From Lutimonas vermicola (lineage in GTDB: Bacteria; Bacteroidota; Bacteroidia; Flavobacteriales; Flavobacteriaceae), in NCBI RefSeq assembly GCF_038433205.1, contig NZ_JBCDNA010000003.1, positions 834,307 through 898,306 on the forward strand: 64,000 bases of DNA. Reading direction: 5' to 3'. Under the pieces are notes generated by a model. The model saw only the letters and a list, made by a program, of their open reading frames with translations, ran no database searches and was not told the origin of the DNA. Of this stretch, positions 34,358 through 42,966 are shown one piece after another (within the stretch, counting starts at the first letter, position 1; every line of letters starts with the position of its first letter). The translations under genes were made by a program, and so were the position numbers.

Positions 34358-34371
34358 CCTGTCGGGGTCAC
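34358..34371 (+). repeat. Right attachment repeat (attR) of the island
   Basis: CCTGTCGGGGTCAC, identical to the tRNA-Arg 3' end at 12277-12290. No other tRNA part is next to it, so this is the partial copy left at the far junction. Confidence 0.85.
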
Positions 34372-34380
34372 AGATGAAAG

Positions 34381-34409
34381 AAAACCCTTCGCGTTGCGAA
34401 GGGTTTTTT
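34381..34409 (+). terminator. Probable original terminator of tRNA-Arg
   Basis: CCCTTCGC / GCGAAGGG around GTT, flanked by A and T runs, 10 nt after attR. Before insertion it would have followed the tRNA directly. Confidence 0.8.
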
Positions 34410-34457
34410 ATTTGGAAAAATCGTCACCAGTTTACTGGTGTAAGATTTTGACAAATA

Positions 34458-34744
34458 AAAAACACCATCAGGCCTAAGCCTGATGTGGTTTTCTTTCTCG
34501 ACATGGAGCCTATTCAGGATCAACGGAGTTAATCCTGGTATTTTGTAAAAGCGATCGAAAAATAAAAACACGTCACGAGTTAATGTGACGGATGTTTTTT
34601 CTCGAGATGGATCTTATTCAGGATCAACGGAGTTAATCCTGGTATTCTGTGAAATAGATCGAAAAATAAAAACACGTCACGAGTTAATGTGACGGATGTT
34701 TTTTCTCAAGATGGATCTTATTCAGGATCAACGGAGTTAATCCT
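34458..34744. repeat. Three-copy 104-base tandem repeat with hairpins
   Basis: Three units follow each other. The core ATTCAGGATCAACGGAGTTA recurs at 34512, 34616 and 34720, exactly 104 bases apart, and itself forms a hairpin (AGGATcAAC / GTTaATCCT). Each core is preceded by a second hairpin with a T-run: CATCAGGC/GCCTGATG at 34466-34485, and CGTCAC/GTGACG at 34571-34590 and 34675-34694. Units 2 and 3 are almost identical, unit 1 has diverged. There is no open frame. A tandem set of small RNA or terminator units is possible. Confidence 0.85.
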
Positions 34745-34864
34745 TAAAATTCATTTACATAAGTCTTCAACAGGTAAAATGCACCTCACAGTAGGGGCCT
34801 GATATCTGCCTGGCATATCTAATCAATGGTCTGTATTTTAATTAATTCTTTAGCACCTCTCGCT

Positions 34865-34878
34865 ATGATATATATCAT
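34865..34878. promoter_or_regulatory. Perfect palindrome ATGATATATATCAT upstream of the porin gene
   Basis: A 14-bp perfect palindrome with the CRP/FNR-like core TGAT-n4-ATCA, about 60 bases before the porin ATG and just before TACTTTTA, a near -7 element. A palindrome of the same form lies before the CBS gene. Confidence 0.5.
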
Positions 34879-34936
34879 TAACCTCGTACTTTTATTCACT
34901 TAAGTTTGTTTGAAGAAGATACACTCACTCCAGTAT

Positions 34937-36091
34937 ATGAAAATCTCCTTAAAGTCATTATCAGCTTCTTTGTTGTTTTCGCTTTTGGTTTACAGCACCT
35001 TGATATCACAGGAGCATTCGGGGCAAAAAAAAATAAAGTTTTCGGGGGATGCCAAATTTAGATTCGAACAGGACTGGAATTCGAAAAAATCGGATGGGTC
35101 TTACCGTGAAGACAGGTTTAGGATGCGATTTCGGGTTAGAGCAGGACTTAATTATTCACCCAATCACTGGGCATCATTTGGTATTAGGTTCAGGACAGGG
35201 TATTACCAAAAACAGCAGGATCCGAATTTAACTATTGGTGACGGATATCATGAATTTGAGTCTGTACCGATAGGTATGGATAAATTGTATTTTAGGGTCA
35301 GACTGAAGTCCTTCGATGGATGGTTAGGCAGAAATACCTTCCCCTTTGAAAAGCAAAACGAATTGTTCTGGAGCGATCATGTGGCCATAGACGGACTGTA
35401 CCTGAGTTCATGGCAAGCGATAGATGCCAATTGGATCGATGATATCGCATATTCGGGAGGAATCTTTACCATGTTAAATAGTTACGGAACTTTTAATGAT
35501 AAAAGCTTAATCGGGATAGTTCAGGTCACTACTTACCATTGGAATAAGAGGTTAAGTATATTTCCGACTTTTTATTTTTTTAATCATATGCCGGATATTC
35601 CGGACGGAAATGAATCATATCGTTTTAACTATTCAATATTTCAATTGGGATCAAAAGCCCTGGTTCTTGAACATCCAAGAATCACCCTTGGATTGGACTT
35701 ATACCGAAACCTGCAAAATTATGATGACAATACTTACATACCCGACGCCTTAAAGAATCAAAAATCAGGTTTGGTCACAAGCGTTGTTTATGGTGATTTT
35801 TCTAAAAAAGGAGATTTTGTACTTGGAGCTTTTTTTACCTATCTGGAACGTTATTCAGCCGTAGATTTTATAGCCCAGAATGATTGGGTCAGATGGGACT
35901 ATAGCGCACAAGGGAATACAAGGGATGGGCGTTTAACAAATTTTAAGGGGCTTGAAATAATGTCCGGATACAAGATCACGAAAAGGCTTCAGCTCAAGAT
36001 TCGATATTTTATGGTTGAGCAGCTTGTCCCATATGGCGCATCTTTGGAAAATGGAAACAGGATAAGGCTGGATATAGATTTCAAAATATAG
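34937..36091 (+). CDS. Putative outer-membrane porin
   Basis: From the ATG at 34937 (MKISLKSLSASLLF) the product has 384 residues, with a signal peptide ending near LISQ. The rest shows alternating strands with aromatic ends (FRFEQDWN, RFRMRFRVRAGLNYSP, ASFGIRFRTGYY) and a last strand IRLDIDFKI ending in a hydrophobic residue, as expected for a beta-barrel inserted by Bam. It resembles alginate-export/phosphate-selective porin-like proteins of Bacteroidota. The substrate is unknown. A possible FNR-type site lies upstream. Confidence 0.7.
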   Translation: MKISLKSLSASLLFSLLVYSTLISQEHSGQKKIKFSGDAKFRFEQDWNSKKSDGSYREDRFRMRFRVRAGLNYSPNHWASFGIRFRTGYYQKQQDPNLTIGDGYHEFESVPIGMDKLYFRVRLKSFDGWLGRNTFPFEKQNELFWSDHVAIDGLYLSSWQAIDANWIDDIAYSGGIFTMLNSYGTFNDKSLIGIVQVTTYHWNKRLSIFPTFYFFNHMPDIPDGNESYRFNYSIFQLGSKALVLEHPRITLGLDLYRNLQNYDDNTYIPDALKNQKSGLVTSVVYGDFSKKGDFVLGAFFTYLERYSAVDFIAQNDWVRWDYSAQGNTRDGRLTNFKGLEIMSGYKITKRLQLKIRYFMVEQLVPYGASLENGNRIRLDIDFKI

Positions 36092-36338
36092 ATTTTATGA
36101 TCAATAGCTCTTGAGTCAAAGGAAGAAATCACAACTTAATTTCTTCCTGGCAAAAGGATAAATGACAAATTCCCGAAATCATTCAGAAAGATCGGTTATA
36201 CTTATTCTCAACTTCTGTATTTTACTTTGATAACTAAAAGTATCCCTTGGGAAACTAATAAGGTAGTTTCGTCACTGATTTGTTGCATTTGACGGAAAAT
36301 AAATGTCTATTTAAGTTCTCGTTTATCAAACTTAATTT

Positions 36339-38012
36339 ATGACATATCGACTGATATTCGCTCTTGCACTTTTCTTCCTGATTTTTTCCTGCTCAAAGGA
36401 TCAACCCCTTAAAAATAACGATCAACCAACTGAAATTATTCAGGGGGATAATGATGTAAAAAGGAGTATAACCGGCTTGTCAGCGAAAAGAGGGTTGATT
36501 TTAAATACAGAATCCGCAACGACAGGGATGGTGTTGTTTCAGCCGTCGGCTAGCACAAAGACTTATCTCATGAATTCCAATGGTGAGATTGTTCATCAAT
36601 GGAGCTGTGAATTAAATTCAATGCAGTCTTATTTACTTGAAAATGGCCATCTTATAAGGCTTGAGCGTGACATTGATTTTCCAACCTTTGCCGCTGGTGG
36701 CCAGTCGGGAAGAATCAGGGAATATGATTGGGAAGGTAATCAAATTTGGGATTTTGAACTTGCCAATGAAAAAGAATTAATCCATCATGACATAGAGATC
36801 ATGCCTAATGGAAATATTCTTGCCATTTCATATGATGCGAAAACCAAAGAAGAAGCTATCGAAGCAGGAATGAATCCTGAATATGTGCCAAATGCCGGAG
36901 TTTGGCCGGATAAAATCATAGAGATTAAACCAACCGGTGCCGAAGGTGGAAAAATCGTCTGGGAATGGTCCATATGGGATCATCTTGTGCAGGATTTTGA
37001 TGAGGCAAAAAACAATTTTGGAGTTATAGCAGATCATCCGAGAAAAATTAATATCAATATACACGATGAATCTCAACCCCCTTTGACTGATGAACAACTG
37101 GTACATATGAAAAAGCTGGGTTTTGTTACTTCAAACGCAACGCTAGACAATCGAGGATCTGATATCACACATTGCAATGCCGTAGCCTATAATGCAGATC
37201 TGGATCAGATTGTTATCAGCTCCCCTCATTACAGTGAGATATTTATTATTGATCACAGCACCTCAACTGAGCAGGCAAAAGGAAGTACCGGAGGAAGATG
37301 GGGTCATGGAGGAGATCTGTTATATCGCTATGGAAATTCACAAAATTATGCCAGGGGTCAAAAGGAAGATCGCAAATTATTCGGTCAGCACGATGTAAAG
37401 TGGATTCCAAAAGGCTTTCCCGGAGAGGGCCATTTAACAGTGTTCAACAATGATATTGAAAACCCGGATAATAAAATGCCCTCCATTTTTCCCGAATTAA
37501 TGAACCCCTATCAGCAGGACCCTCAAATTTCAGTTGAAAATTTTGGTAATTACAGTGCCATTTTTGAACTGGCTCCCGAAACTGATGAAAACGGATCCTA
37601 TGTTTTGCCTGAAACAGGTTCATTTGGACCATCCGAGCCCGTATGGAGCTATATGGCACCTGATAAATACTCATTTTATTCTCCATTTGTTTCCGGGGCA
37701 CATCGACTAAAAAATGGAAATACATATATTACATCCGGAGCAAAGGGGCGATTTTTTGAAATTACTTCCAGTGGGGAAATTGTTTGGGAATATTGGAATC
37801 CTTATATGGATAATTATAAATTGCCTGATGGTTCCCCTGCACAGCCAGTGGGATCATTTATGTATGCTCAATTCAGAAGTACGCATTTTATGCCGGATTA
37901 TCCTGCATTTGAAGGAAAAGATTTATCCCCGATTTCTCCTCAGCCCGAACCATTTGTATATGTACCCCCGCCACCGCCACCCCCGCAGTCTGCTCAAGAC
38001 ACGACACATTAA
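36339..38012 (+). CDS. Aryl-sulfate sulfotransferase (ASST family) lipoprotein
   Basis: The 557-residue protein has a lipoprotein signal with C18 (FLIFSC) and the ASST beta-propeller pattern: repeated short motifs of the type GNIL / GEIVHQWS / NGHLIRLE / WEYWNPY, with several histidines in mid-protein (ELIHHDIEIMPNG, SDITHCNAVAYN, FGQHDVKWIPKG, SGAHRLKNGNTYI). The family moves a sulfate group from one phenolic sulfate ester to another phenol without PAPS, in the periplasm. The C-terminus is a proline run (VYVPPPPPPP). It is followed 33 nt later by a PAPS-type sulfotransferase gene. Confidence 0.82.
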   Translation: MTYRLIFALALFFLIFSCSKDQPLKNNDQPTEIIQGDNDVKRSITGLSAKRGLILNTESATTGMVLFQPSASTKTYLMNSNGEIVHQWSCELNSMQSYLLENGHLIRLERDIDFPTFAAGGQSGRIREYDWEGNQIWDFELANEKELIHHDIEIMPNGNILAISYDAKTKEEAIEAGMNPEYVPNAGVWPDKIIEIKPTGAEGGKIVWEWSIWDHLVQDFDEAKNNFGVIADHPRKININIHDESQPPLTDEQLVHMKKLGFVTSNATLDNRGSDITHCNAVAYNADLDQIVISSPHYSEIFIIDHSTSTEQAKGSTGGRWGHGGDLLYRYGNSQNYARGQKEDRKLFGQHDVKWIPKGFPGEGHLTVFNNDIENPDNKMPSIFPELMNPYQQDPQISVENFGNYSAIFELAPETDENGSYVLPETGSFGPSEPVWSYMAPDKYSFYSPFVSGAHRLKNGNTYITSGAKGRFFEITSSGEIVWEYWNPYMDNYKLPDGSPAQPVGSFMYAQFRSTHFMPDYPAFEGKDLSPISPQPEPFVYVPPPPPPPQSAQDTTH

Positions 38013-38045
38013 TTCATGATAAATAACAATTAAATAATTTTAAAT

Positions 38046-38726
38046 ATGCCTATAAAAGTAATTGGTGCGGGCTTTCCCAGAACGGGAACAACCACACTTA
38101 AAAGATCATTGGAAATTCTGGGATATTCCAAAACCTATCACATGAAAGAACTTCTTGTAAATCCGGATATGTTGCATTATTGGTTGAAACTTGAAGAAAC
38201 ACATGACACAGATTGGGAAGGACTGTATGAGGGTTACGAGGCTACTGTTGATTTCCCCAGCTATCCTTGGTATGTGGAGCACATGAATCATTATCCCGAT
38301 GCCAAGGTTATACTTACCGTAAGAGATTTTGAAGATTGGTACAAAAGTGCCTATTCAACGGTTTGGCAGGCTGGCCCTCAGACTGCAGGAGAAAAAATCA
38401 AAATGTTGATAAGGATACTTACCAATCCAAGGATCAGAAAAGTAGTTCAATGCATCAAATTCGTAAAAAGACAAGTTTGGGATATTCAGTTTCAGGGCCG
38501 GTTTTTAGATAAGGAATTTGCCGAAAAAGTATGGTATGAACACATTGAAGAAGTAAAATCGAAAGTTCCTGCAGACCGTCTTTTGGTATACGATGTTCGC
38601 GAAGGTTGGGAGCCTTTGTGTAAATTTTTGGATAAACCGGTTCCCAAGGACCCATTACCACATTTAAATAAAAAAGAAAATTTTAAAACCATGCTGGCAG
38701 AACTGATGAAGGGGAATATGGTTTAG
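38046..38726 (+). CDS. PAPS-dependent sulfotransferase family protein
   Basis: The 226-residue protein starts with the phosphosulfate-binding loop of this family (VIGAGFPRTGTTTLKRSL) and has the 3'-phosphate-binding segment VILTVRDFEDWYKS near residue 95; the middle and end (PWYVEHMN, RLLVYDVREGWEPLCKFLD) fit the small eukaryote-like sulfotransferase group. It is cytoplasmic (no signal) and would sulfate a small metabolite. With the neighbouring periplasmic ASST it makes an unusual pair. Confidence 0.85.
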   Translation: MPIKVIGAGFPRTGTTTLKRSLEILGYSKTYHMKELLVNPDMLHYWLKLEETHDTDWEGLYEGYEATVDFPSYPWYVEHMNHYPDAKVILTVRDFEDWYKSAYSTVWQAGPQTAGEKIKMLIRILTNPRIRKVVQCIKFVKRQVWDIQFQGRFLDKEFAEKVWYEHIEEVKSKVPADRLLVYDVREGWEPLCKFLDKPVPKDPLPHLNKKENFKTMLAELMKGNMV

Positions 38727-38793
38727 AGAATCATTCTGACAAGCTATTGGAGTTGGTTTTGAAGTATATTATTAATGAATAAGAGTTTAGAGT

Positions 38794-39963
38794 ATGGATG
38801 TGGAAAGCAGGCAGGTCAAAGTGGTTTTACTTTTGGTAAGTAGCTTAACAATTATGTCAATGATTACGATTTCCGCTTCCTTGCCGGATATGACCAAGGC
38901 CTTTTCTGACGTGCCAAACGGACCTAAACTTGTAAAACTTGTTTTGTCTTTTCCTGGTTTGTTCATTGCCTTAAGCGCGATTGTAGCCGGAATGTTCATC
39001 GACAAATTTGGAAGGCTCAGATTATTGGGCATTTCATTGGTTTTATACGCCTTAGGCGGTGTTTCAGGATACTGGCTCGACAACCTGTATCTCATCCTTG
39101 CAGGAAGGGCCGTTTTAGGAGTGTCTGTTGGAATTTCCATGACAATCGTTACAACGCTGGTCGCCGATTATTATCAGGGCAAGTCAAGGCAAAAATTTGC
39201 CGGATTACAGATTGCAGTCATGTCGATTGGCGGAATTGTTTTTATCACATTGGGTGGAATCCTGGCAGATATAAGCTGGCGCGCTCCCTTTCTGATTTAC
39301 TTCTTCTCTCTCTTGATATTGCCTTTTTGTTACCTGTACTTAAAGGAGCCAAAGCGAGATTTAAAAGCACAAGAGTCACAAACAGGTATTAAGTCTCCTG
39401 CAATTATTTGGTTTGTGTTTATCAATGTCATGTTGATGTGGATATTGTTTTTTATTATACCCATACAGATACCCTTCTATTTAAAAGATCTTGGTGTCGA
39501 GAAGAATTCGATGATTGGATTAGCGATTGCCTCCAGTACCTTTTTCTCGGCGGTTGCAGCATTTTCATACTCCAGGATAAAGGATAAATTTTCTTTCCAC
39601 CAAATATTTGCTTTGGGGTATTTTTTAATGGCTGTAGCCTTTGCTTTTATTGCTGCCGGCCATTCTTATTTTATGGTTATGTTAGGCATGTTGTTCGCCG
39701 GGCTTGGAATGGGAATTATGATTCCAAATGCCAATATATGGGTTATGCAGCTCGCACCTCCTGAAATCCGAGGGCGGGAAATAGGGCGTTTGACCACATT
39801 TTGGTTTTTGGGACAGTTTTTATCCCCTCTCTTGCTTTTGCCATTTTTGGATTATTTTAGCCAATCACAATTGTATTTTGTGATATCCGGGATTCTCATT
39901 GCTTTAAGCCTTGTCTTTATGGGTGTTTATTATATGAATTCCCGGAAGGCACAGTTGGAATAA
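38794..39963 (+). CDS. MFS transporter
   Basis: The 389-residue protein has 12 hydrophobic segments in two sets of six and the MFS signature after helix 2 (GMFIDKFGRLRLLG). It belongs to the drug/sugar exporter-like branch (DHA1-like). It lies 67 nt after the sulfotransferase gene in the same direction, so transport of the sulfated product or its precursor is an inference from position. Confidence 0.88.
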   Translation: MDVESRQVKVVLLLVSSLTIMSMITISASLPDMTKAFSDVPNGPKLVKLVLSFPGLFIALSAIVAGMFIDKFGRLRLLGISLVLYALGGVSGYWLDNLYLILAGRAVLGVSVGISMTIVTTLVADYYQGKSRQKFAGLQIAVMSIGGIVFITLGGILADISWRAPFLIYFFSLLILPFCYLYLKEPKRDLKAQESQTGIKSPAIIWFVFINVMLMWILFFIIPIQIPFYLKDLGVEKNSMIGLAIASSTFFSAVAAFSYSRIKDKFSFHQIFALGYFLMAVAFAFIAAGHSYFMVMLGMLFAGLGMGIMIPNANIWVMQLAPPEIRGREIGRLTTFWFLGQFLSPLLLLPFLDYFSQSQLYFVISGILIALSLVFMGVYYMNSRKAQLE

Positions 39964-40134
39964 GCCGCACATGCTGAATATTTAACCAGAATGTTTCCTT
40001 TGAAAGAAACAGGCCCTTTGTTTATAATAGAGAGAAGCAAGGAAATCAAGATATTGATGATTTGAAAAATCTCCAGTTGATATGCAATAAATGCACTAAA
40101 AAAAGGAAAATCCATATTATCCAAGAAAAGGAGG

Positions 40135-40142
40135 TATCTTTG
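40135..40142 (+). promoter_or_regulatory. Promoter -7 element of the DEAD-box helicase gene
   Basis: TATCTTTG, a TAnnTTTG match, 17 nt before the ATG. Confidence 0.55.
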
Positions 40143-40159
40143 CAACTTTTATAAAATAT

Positions 40160-41440
40160 ATGACTTTCAAAGAATTAGGGCTTATTCCTGCTATCCTCCG
40201 GACTCTGGAGGAACAAGGATACGAAAAGCCAACCCCGATACAACAACAATCGATCCCCATTTTATTAAAAGGAAGAGACCTTTTAGGATGTGCGCAAACC
40301 GGTACAGGCAAAACTGCAGCATTTGCAATTCCTATACTTCAGCATTTGAGCAGGCCTCATCATGAGCCCAAGGGAAGGCGAAGAATAAAGGCATTGATTG
40401 TAACCCCAACCCGGGAACTGGCAACCCAAATAGGAGAAAGTTTTAAAGTATACGGAAAATACACAAATTTAAAGAACACCGTGATTTTTGGCGGGGTCAA
40501 GCAAAGGGCGCAGGTAGATGCTTTACGAAAAGGGATAGATATATTGGTGGCAACACCCGGCCGTCTTTTAGACCTTATCAATCAGAAACAGATTAGTTTA
40601 AGAGATGTGGAATATTTTGTTTTAGATGAGGCTGACCAGATGCTTGATATGGGCTTTATTCATGACATTAAAAAGGTTATAGCCTTATTGCCCAAACAAA
40701 GGCAGTCGTTGTTTTTCTCAGCTACAATGCACCCAAAGATTGTGGCCTTGTCAAAACAGATATTGGGAAACCCTGAAAGAGTAACCGTACAGCCTGAACA
40801 GACAACGGCTGAAAAGGTTGAGCAATCCTTGTATTTTGTTACAAAAGGGAACAAGATCAATCTCTTGATTCATTTATTGCAAGAGCATGAAATGGATTCG
40901 GTTTTGGTTTTTTCCAGAACCAAACACGGTGCAAATAAAATCGTTAAATTATTATTGAGAGATGGGTTTGAATGCGCTGCAATTCACGGTAACAAATCAC
41001 AGAAAGCACGTGAACTTGCACTTGATACTTTTAAAAAAGGGAAGATTAAAATCTTAGTGGCTACAGATATAGCGGCGAGGGGCATAGATATTGATGAACT
41101 GTCATTTGTCGTAAACTATGATCTGCCGAATGTGCCAGAATCATATGTGCATAGAATTGGAAGAACCGGAAGAGCGGGTTCGAGCGGTATGGCTATTTCC
41201 TTTTGCGATGCTTCTGAAAGACCCTATTTAAAGGATATTGAAAAATTGATAGATACCAGGGTCTCTGTAATTCACGATCATCCTTTTATTAATGATAACC
41301 TCGAAAATGAATCTTTCCAACCTGAACGCAAACACGGTCACAAAAGAAAACCCAAACCTGCTTCAAAGTCAAAGGGTAGTGGTGGAAAGAATAATTATTG
41401 GAGAAAGAGAAAGACAGGCGGACCTAGAAAGGCCTCTTAA
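40160..41440 (+). CDS. DEAD-box RNA helicase (RhlE-like)
   Basis: All motifs are present in the 426-residue protein: Q motif (KPTPIQQQSIP), motif I (AQTGTGKT), Ia (TPTRELATQ), II (LDEADQMLD), III (FSATM), V (ATDIAARGID) and VI (HRIGRTGRAG). The last 60 residues are basic and low-complexity, an RNA-binding tail as in RhlE proteins. It probably works in ribosome assembly or cold adaptation. Confidence 0.93.
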   Translation: MTFKELGLIPAILRTLEEQGYEKPTPIQQQSIPILLKGRDLLGCAQTGTGKTAAFAIPILQHLSRPHHEPKGRRRIKALIVTPTRELATQIGESFKVYGKYTNLKNTVIFGGVKQRAQVDALRKGIDILVATPGRLLDLINQKQISLRDVEYFVLDEADQMLDMGFIHDIKKVIALLPKQRQSLFFSATMHPKIVALSKQILGNPERVTVQPEQTTAEKVEQSLYFVTKGNKINLLIHLLQEHEMDSVLVFSRTKHGANKIVKLLLRDGFECAAIHGNKSQKARELALDTFKKGKIKILVATDIAARGIDIDELSFVVNYDLPNVPESYVHRIGRTGRAGSSGMAISFCDASERPYLKDIEKLIDTRVSVIHDHPFINDNLENESFQPERKHGHKRKPKPASKSKGSGGKNNYWRKRKTGGPRKAS

Positions 41441-41472
41441 AGCTTCAGCTTAGGATTGAAATTCAGTTGACC

Positions 41473-41486
41473 ATGATTTAAATCAT
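41473..41486. promoter_or_regulatory. Perfect palindrome ATGATTTAAATCAT upstream of the CBS gene
   Basis: A 14-bp perfect palindrome with core TGAT-n4-ATCA, 54 bases before the ATG. The form fits CRP/FNR-family operators. Confidence 0.5.
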
Positions 41487-41540
41487 TTTATTTCTGGGAT
41501 ATTTATGTGTACTTTATAATAGTTTTAAAGGCCATGTTGT

Positions 41541-41957
41541 ATGAAAAAAAATGAACCTATATCAAGTATCATGACGAAAGAGCTTGTTACTCTGACATTG
41601 GATGATACGCTTTATTCAGCAGAAAAGAGAATGAAAAAGAACCATATTAGGCATATGCCAGTTGTACAGGGCGATAAACTTATTGGACTTATTAGTTTGT
41701 CCGATCTTCAACGTGTAAGTTTTATCGATGCCTATGGCAAGGAAGGCACTGAAGATACGCCCATATATAATATGCTAGACATCAAAGACTTGATGATTAA
41801 AAAACCTTTAACAGCAAGCCCTCAAACCACTATTCTGGAGGTTTCAAAGTTACTGGCCAGTAAAGAATTTCATTCCTTACCGGTTGTAGAAAATGACAAA
41901 CTGGTGGGGATCATTACCACTACGGATCTCCTGCACTATTTTATTGAATTGTGCTGA
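41541..41957 (+). CDS. Two-CBS-domain protein
   Basis: The 138-residue protein is two CBS domains and little else: ISSIMTKELVTLTLDDTLYSAEKRM with HIRHMPVVQGDKLIGLISLSDL, then IKDLMIKKPLTASPQTTILEV with FHSLPVVENDKLVGIITTTDLL. Such proteins bind adenine nucleotides and signal energy or redox state. The palindrome upstream suggests control by a CRP/FNR-type factor. Its 3' end overlaps the convergent dehydrogenase gene by 22 bases. Confidence 0.9.
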   Translation: MKKNEPISSIMTKELVTLTLDDTLYSAEKRMKKNHIRHMPVVQGDKLIGLISLSDLQRVSFIDAYGKEGTEDTPIYNMLDIKDLMIKKPLTASPQTTILEVSKLLASKEFHSLPVVENDKLVGIITTTDLLHYFIELC

Positions 41958-42895
41958 TCTAACATGGCGGCAACTTTGTGGACAATGGTTTCTGCCAGTT
42001 TAAGTTTTGATTCTACAGTCCATCCGGCCACATGAGGACTTAAAATTACCTTATCTGAACTGATCAAATATTGAAAATCTTCAGGTAAGGTATTTTCTTT
42101 GGAGAAAAAGTTTTCAAAAGAAGCTTTTTCATATTCCAGTACATCCAGGCAGGCACCAAGAACTTTTCCTGATGCTAATGAACTTACCAAGTCTTTCGTA
42201 ACCACCGCCGAGCCTCTGGCTGTATTGATCAAATATATATTGTGCTCAAATTTTTTCAGGAACCCTTCGTTGACCATGCCGTTTGTTAACTCAGTTTGAG
42301 GGGTATGCAAGCTCAGTACTTCTGTTTTCTCGAAAAGTTCCTTAAGGCTTACCTGTCGGGCGTTTGCATCCCCAACATCAGGTTTGATATCATAACAAAT
42401 AACTTCACTGTCAAAACCCTTTAACTTTTTAGCAAAGGCTTTTCCCATATTGCCATAGCCAATAAGTCCTATCGTCTTGCCTTCCAGCTCAATTCCCCGA
42501 TTGTCTTCTCTTAGCCAGACTCCTCTCCTGATCTCACTGTCAGCTTTTATCAATTTGTTGAAAAGCGCCAGTATCATGCCCAGGGCATGTTCTCCCACAG
42601 CATTTTTGTTTCCTTCCGGAGCTGCAATAAGATGAATCCCTTGCTGTTCAGCAAAATCAACATCAATATTTTCCAGACCGGCACCGACCCTGCCAATAAA
42701 TTTAAGCTTGCTTGCTTTTTTTATAAATTCCCTGTCAATGGTAAATCGGCTTCTGATGATCAGTCCGTCATACAAATGAATCTTGCCTTCAACCTCCGAC
42801 CTGGATGAAGTATAATCTTCATCGCACTCGAAATTCAAATTCATTAGTCCTTCCAATAAATAAGGGTGATTTGTATCTAAAAACAGAACTTTCAT
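41936..42895 (-). CDS. D-2-hydroxyacid dehydrogenase
   Basis: From the second ATG (MKVLFLDTNHPYLL) the protein has 319 residues with the family layout: a split catalytic domain and a Rossmann domain at about 98-285 with GYGNMG (residues 146-151), the catalytic arginine in NTARGSAVV and the catalytic histidine in SPHVAGWT. It is close to phosphoglycerate dehydrogenase-like proteins without the ACT domain; the substrate cannot be told. It is divergent from the M14 peptidase gene. Confidence 0.85.
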   Translation of the reverse strand: MKVLFLDTNHPYLLEGLMNLNFECDEDYTSSRSEVEGKIHLYDGLIIRSRFTIDREFIKKASKLKFIGRVGAGLENIDVDFAEQQGIHLIAAPEGNKNAVGEHALGMILALFNKLIKADSEIRRGVWLREDNRGIELEGKTIGLIGYGNMGKAFAKKLKGFDSEVICYDIKPDVGDANARQVSLKELFEKTEVLSLHTPQTELTNGMVNEGFLKKFEHNIYLINTARGSAVVTKDLVSSLASGKVLGACLDVLEYEKASFENFFSKENTLPEDFQYLISSDKVILSPHVAGWTVESKLKLAETIVHKVAAMLDQHNSIK

Positions 42896-42966
42896 CATTT
42901 CACGTATTTTTTACAAAAATATGGGAACTGAATTATTAAAAGATCCTTAATTTTAAAAAAAACTAA

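Larger units (their letters stand above)
12277..34371. mobile_element. 22-kb integrative island inserted in tRNA-Arg
   Basis: The element is bounded by the 14-bp direct repeat of the tRNA 3' end. An integrase gene is the first gene inside the tRNA end, followed by an excisionase-like HTH gene. Cargo is a set of defence-type genes and no housekeeping gene is present. The DNA is visibly more AT-rich than both flanks. No conjugation genes or relaxase are seen, so it would be a non-self-transmissible integrative or mobilisable element, or a phage-satellite-like island. Just beyond the right repeat lies a strong hairpin (34381-34409), probably the tRNA's original terminator. Confidence 0.85.

Noticed and set aside
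12277..34371. Island considered as a prophage or conjugative transposon
   Set aside because: No capsid, portal, terminase, tail, relaxase or type IV secretion genes are seen; only integrase, excisionase-like and cargo genes.
34368..34571. 67-codon minus-strand frame across the right island end
   Set aside because: It lies over the terminator hairpin and the first tandem repeat; no protein pattern.
34458..34744. Tandem repeats considered as a CRISPR array
   Set aside because: The period is 104 bases with nearly identical sequence throughout and no unique spacers; no cas genes are nearby.
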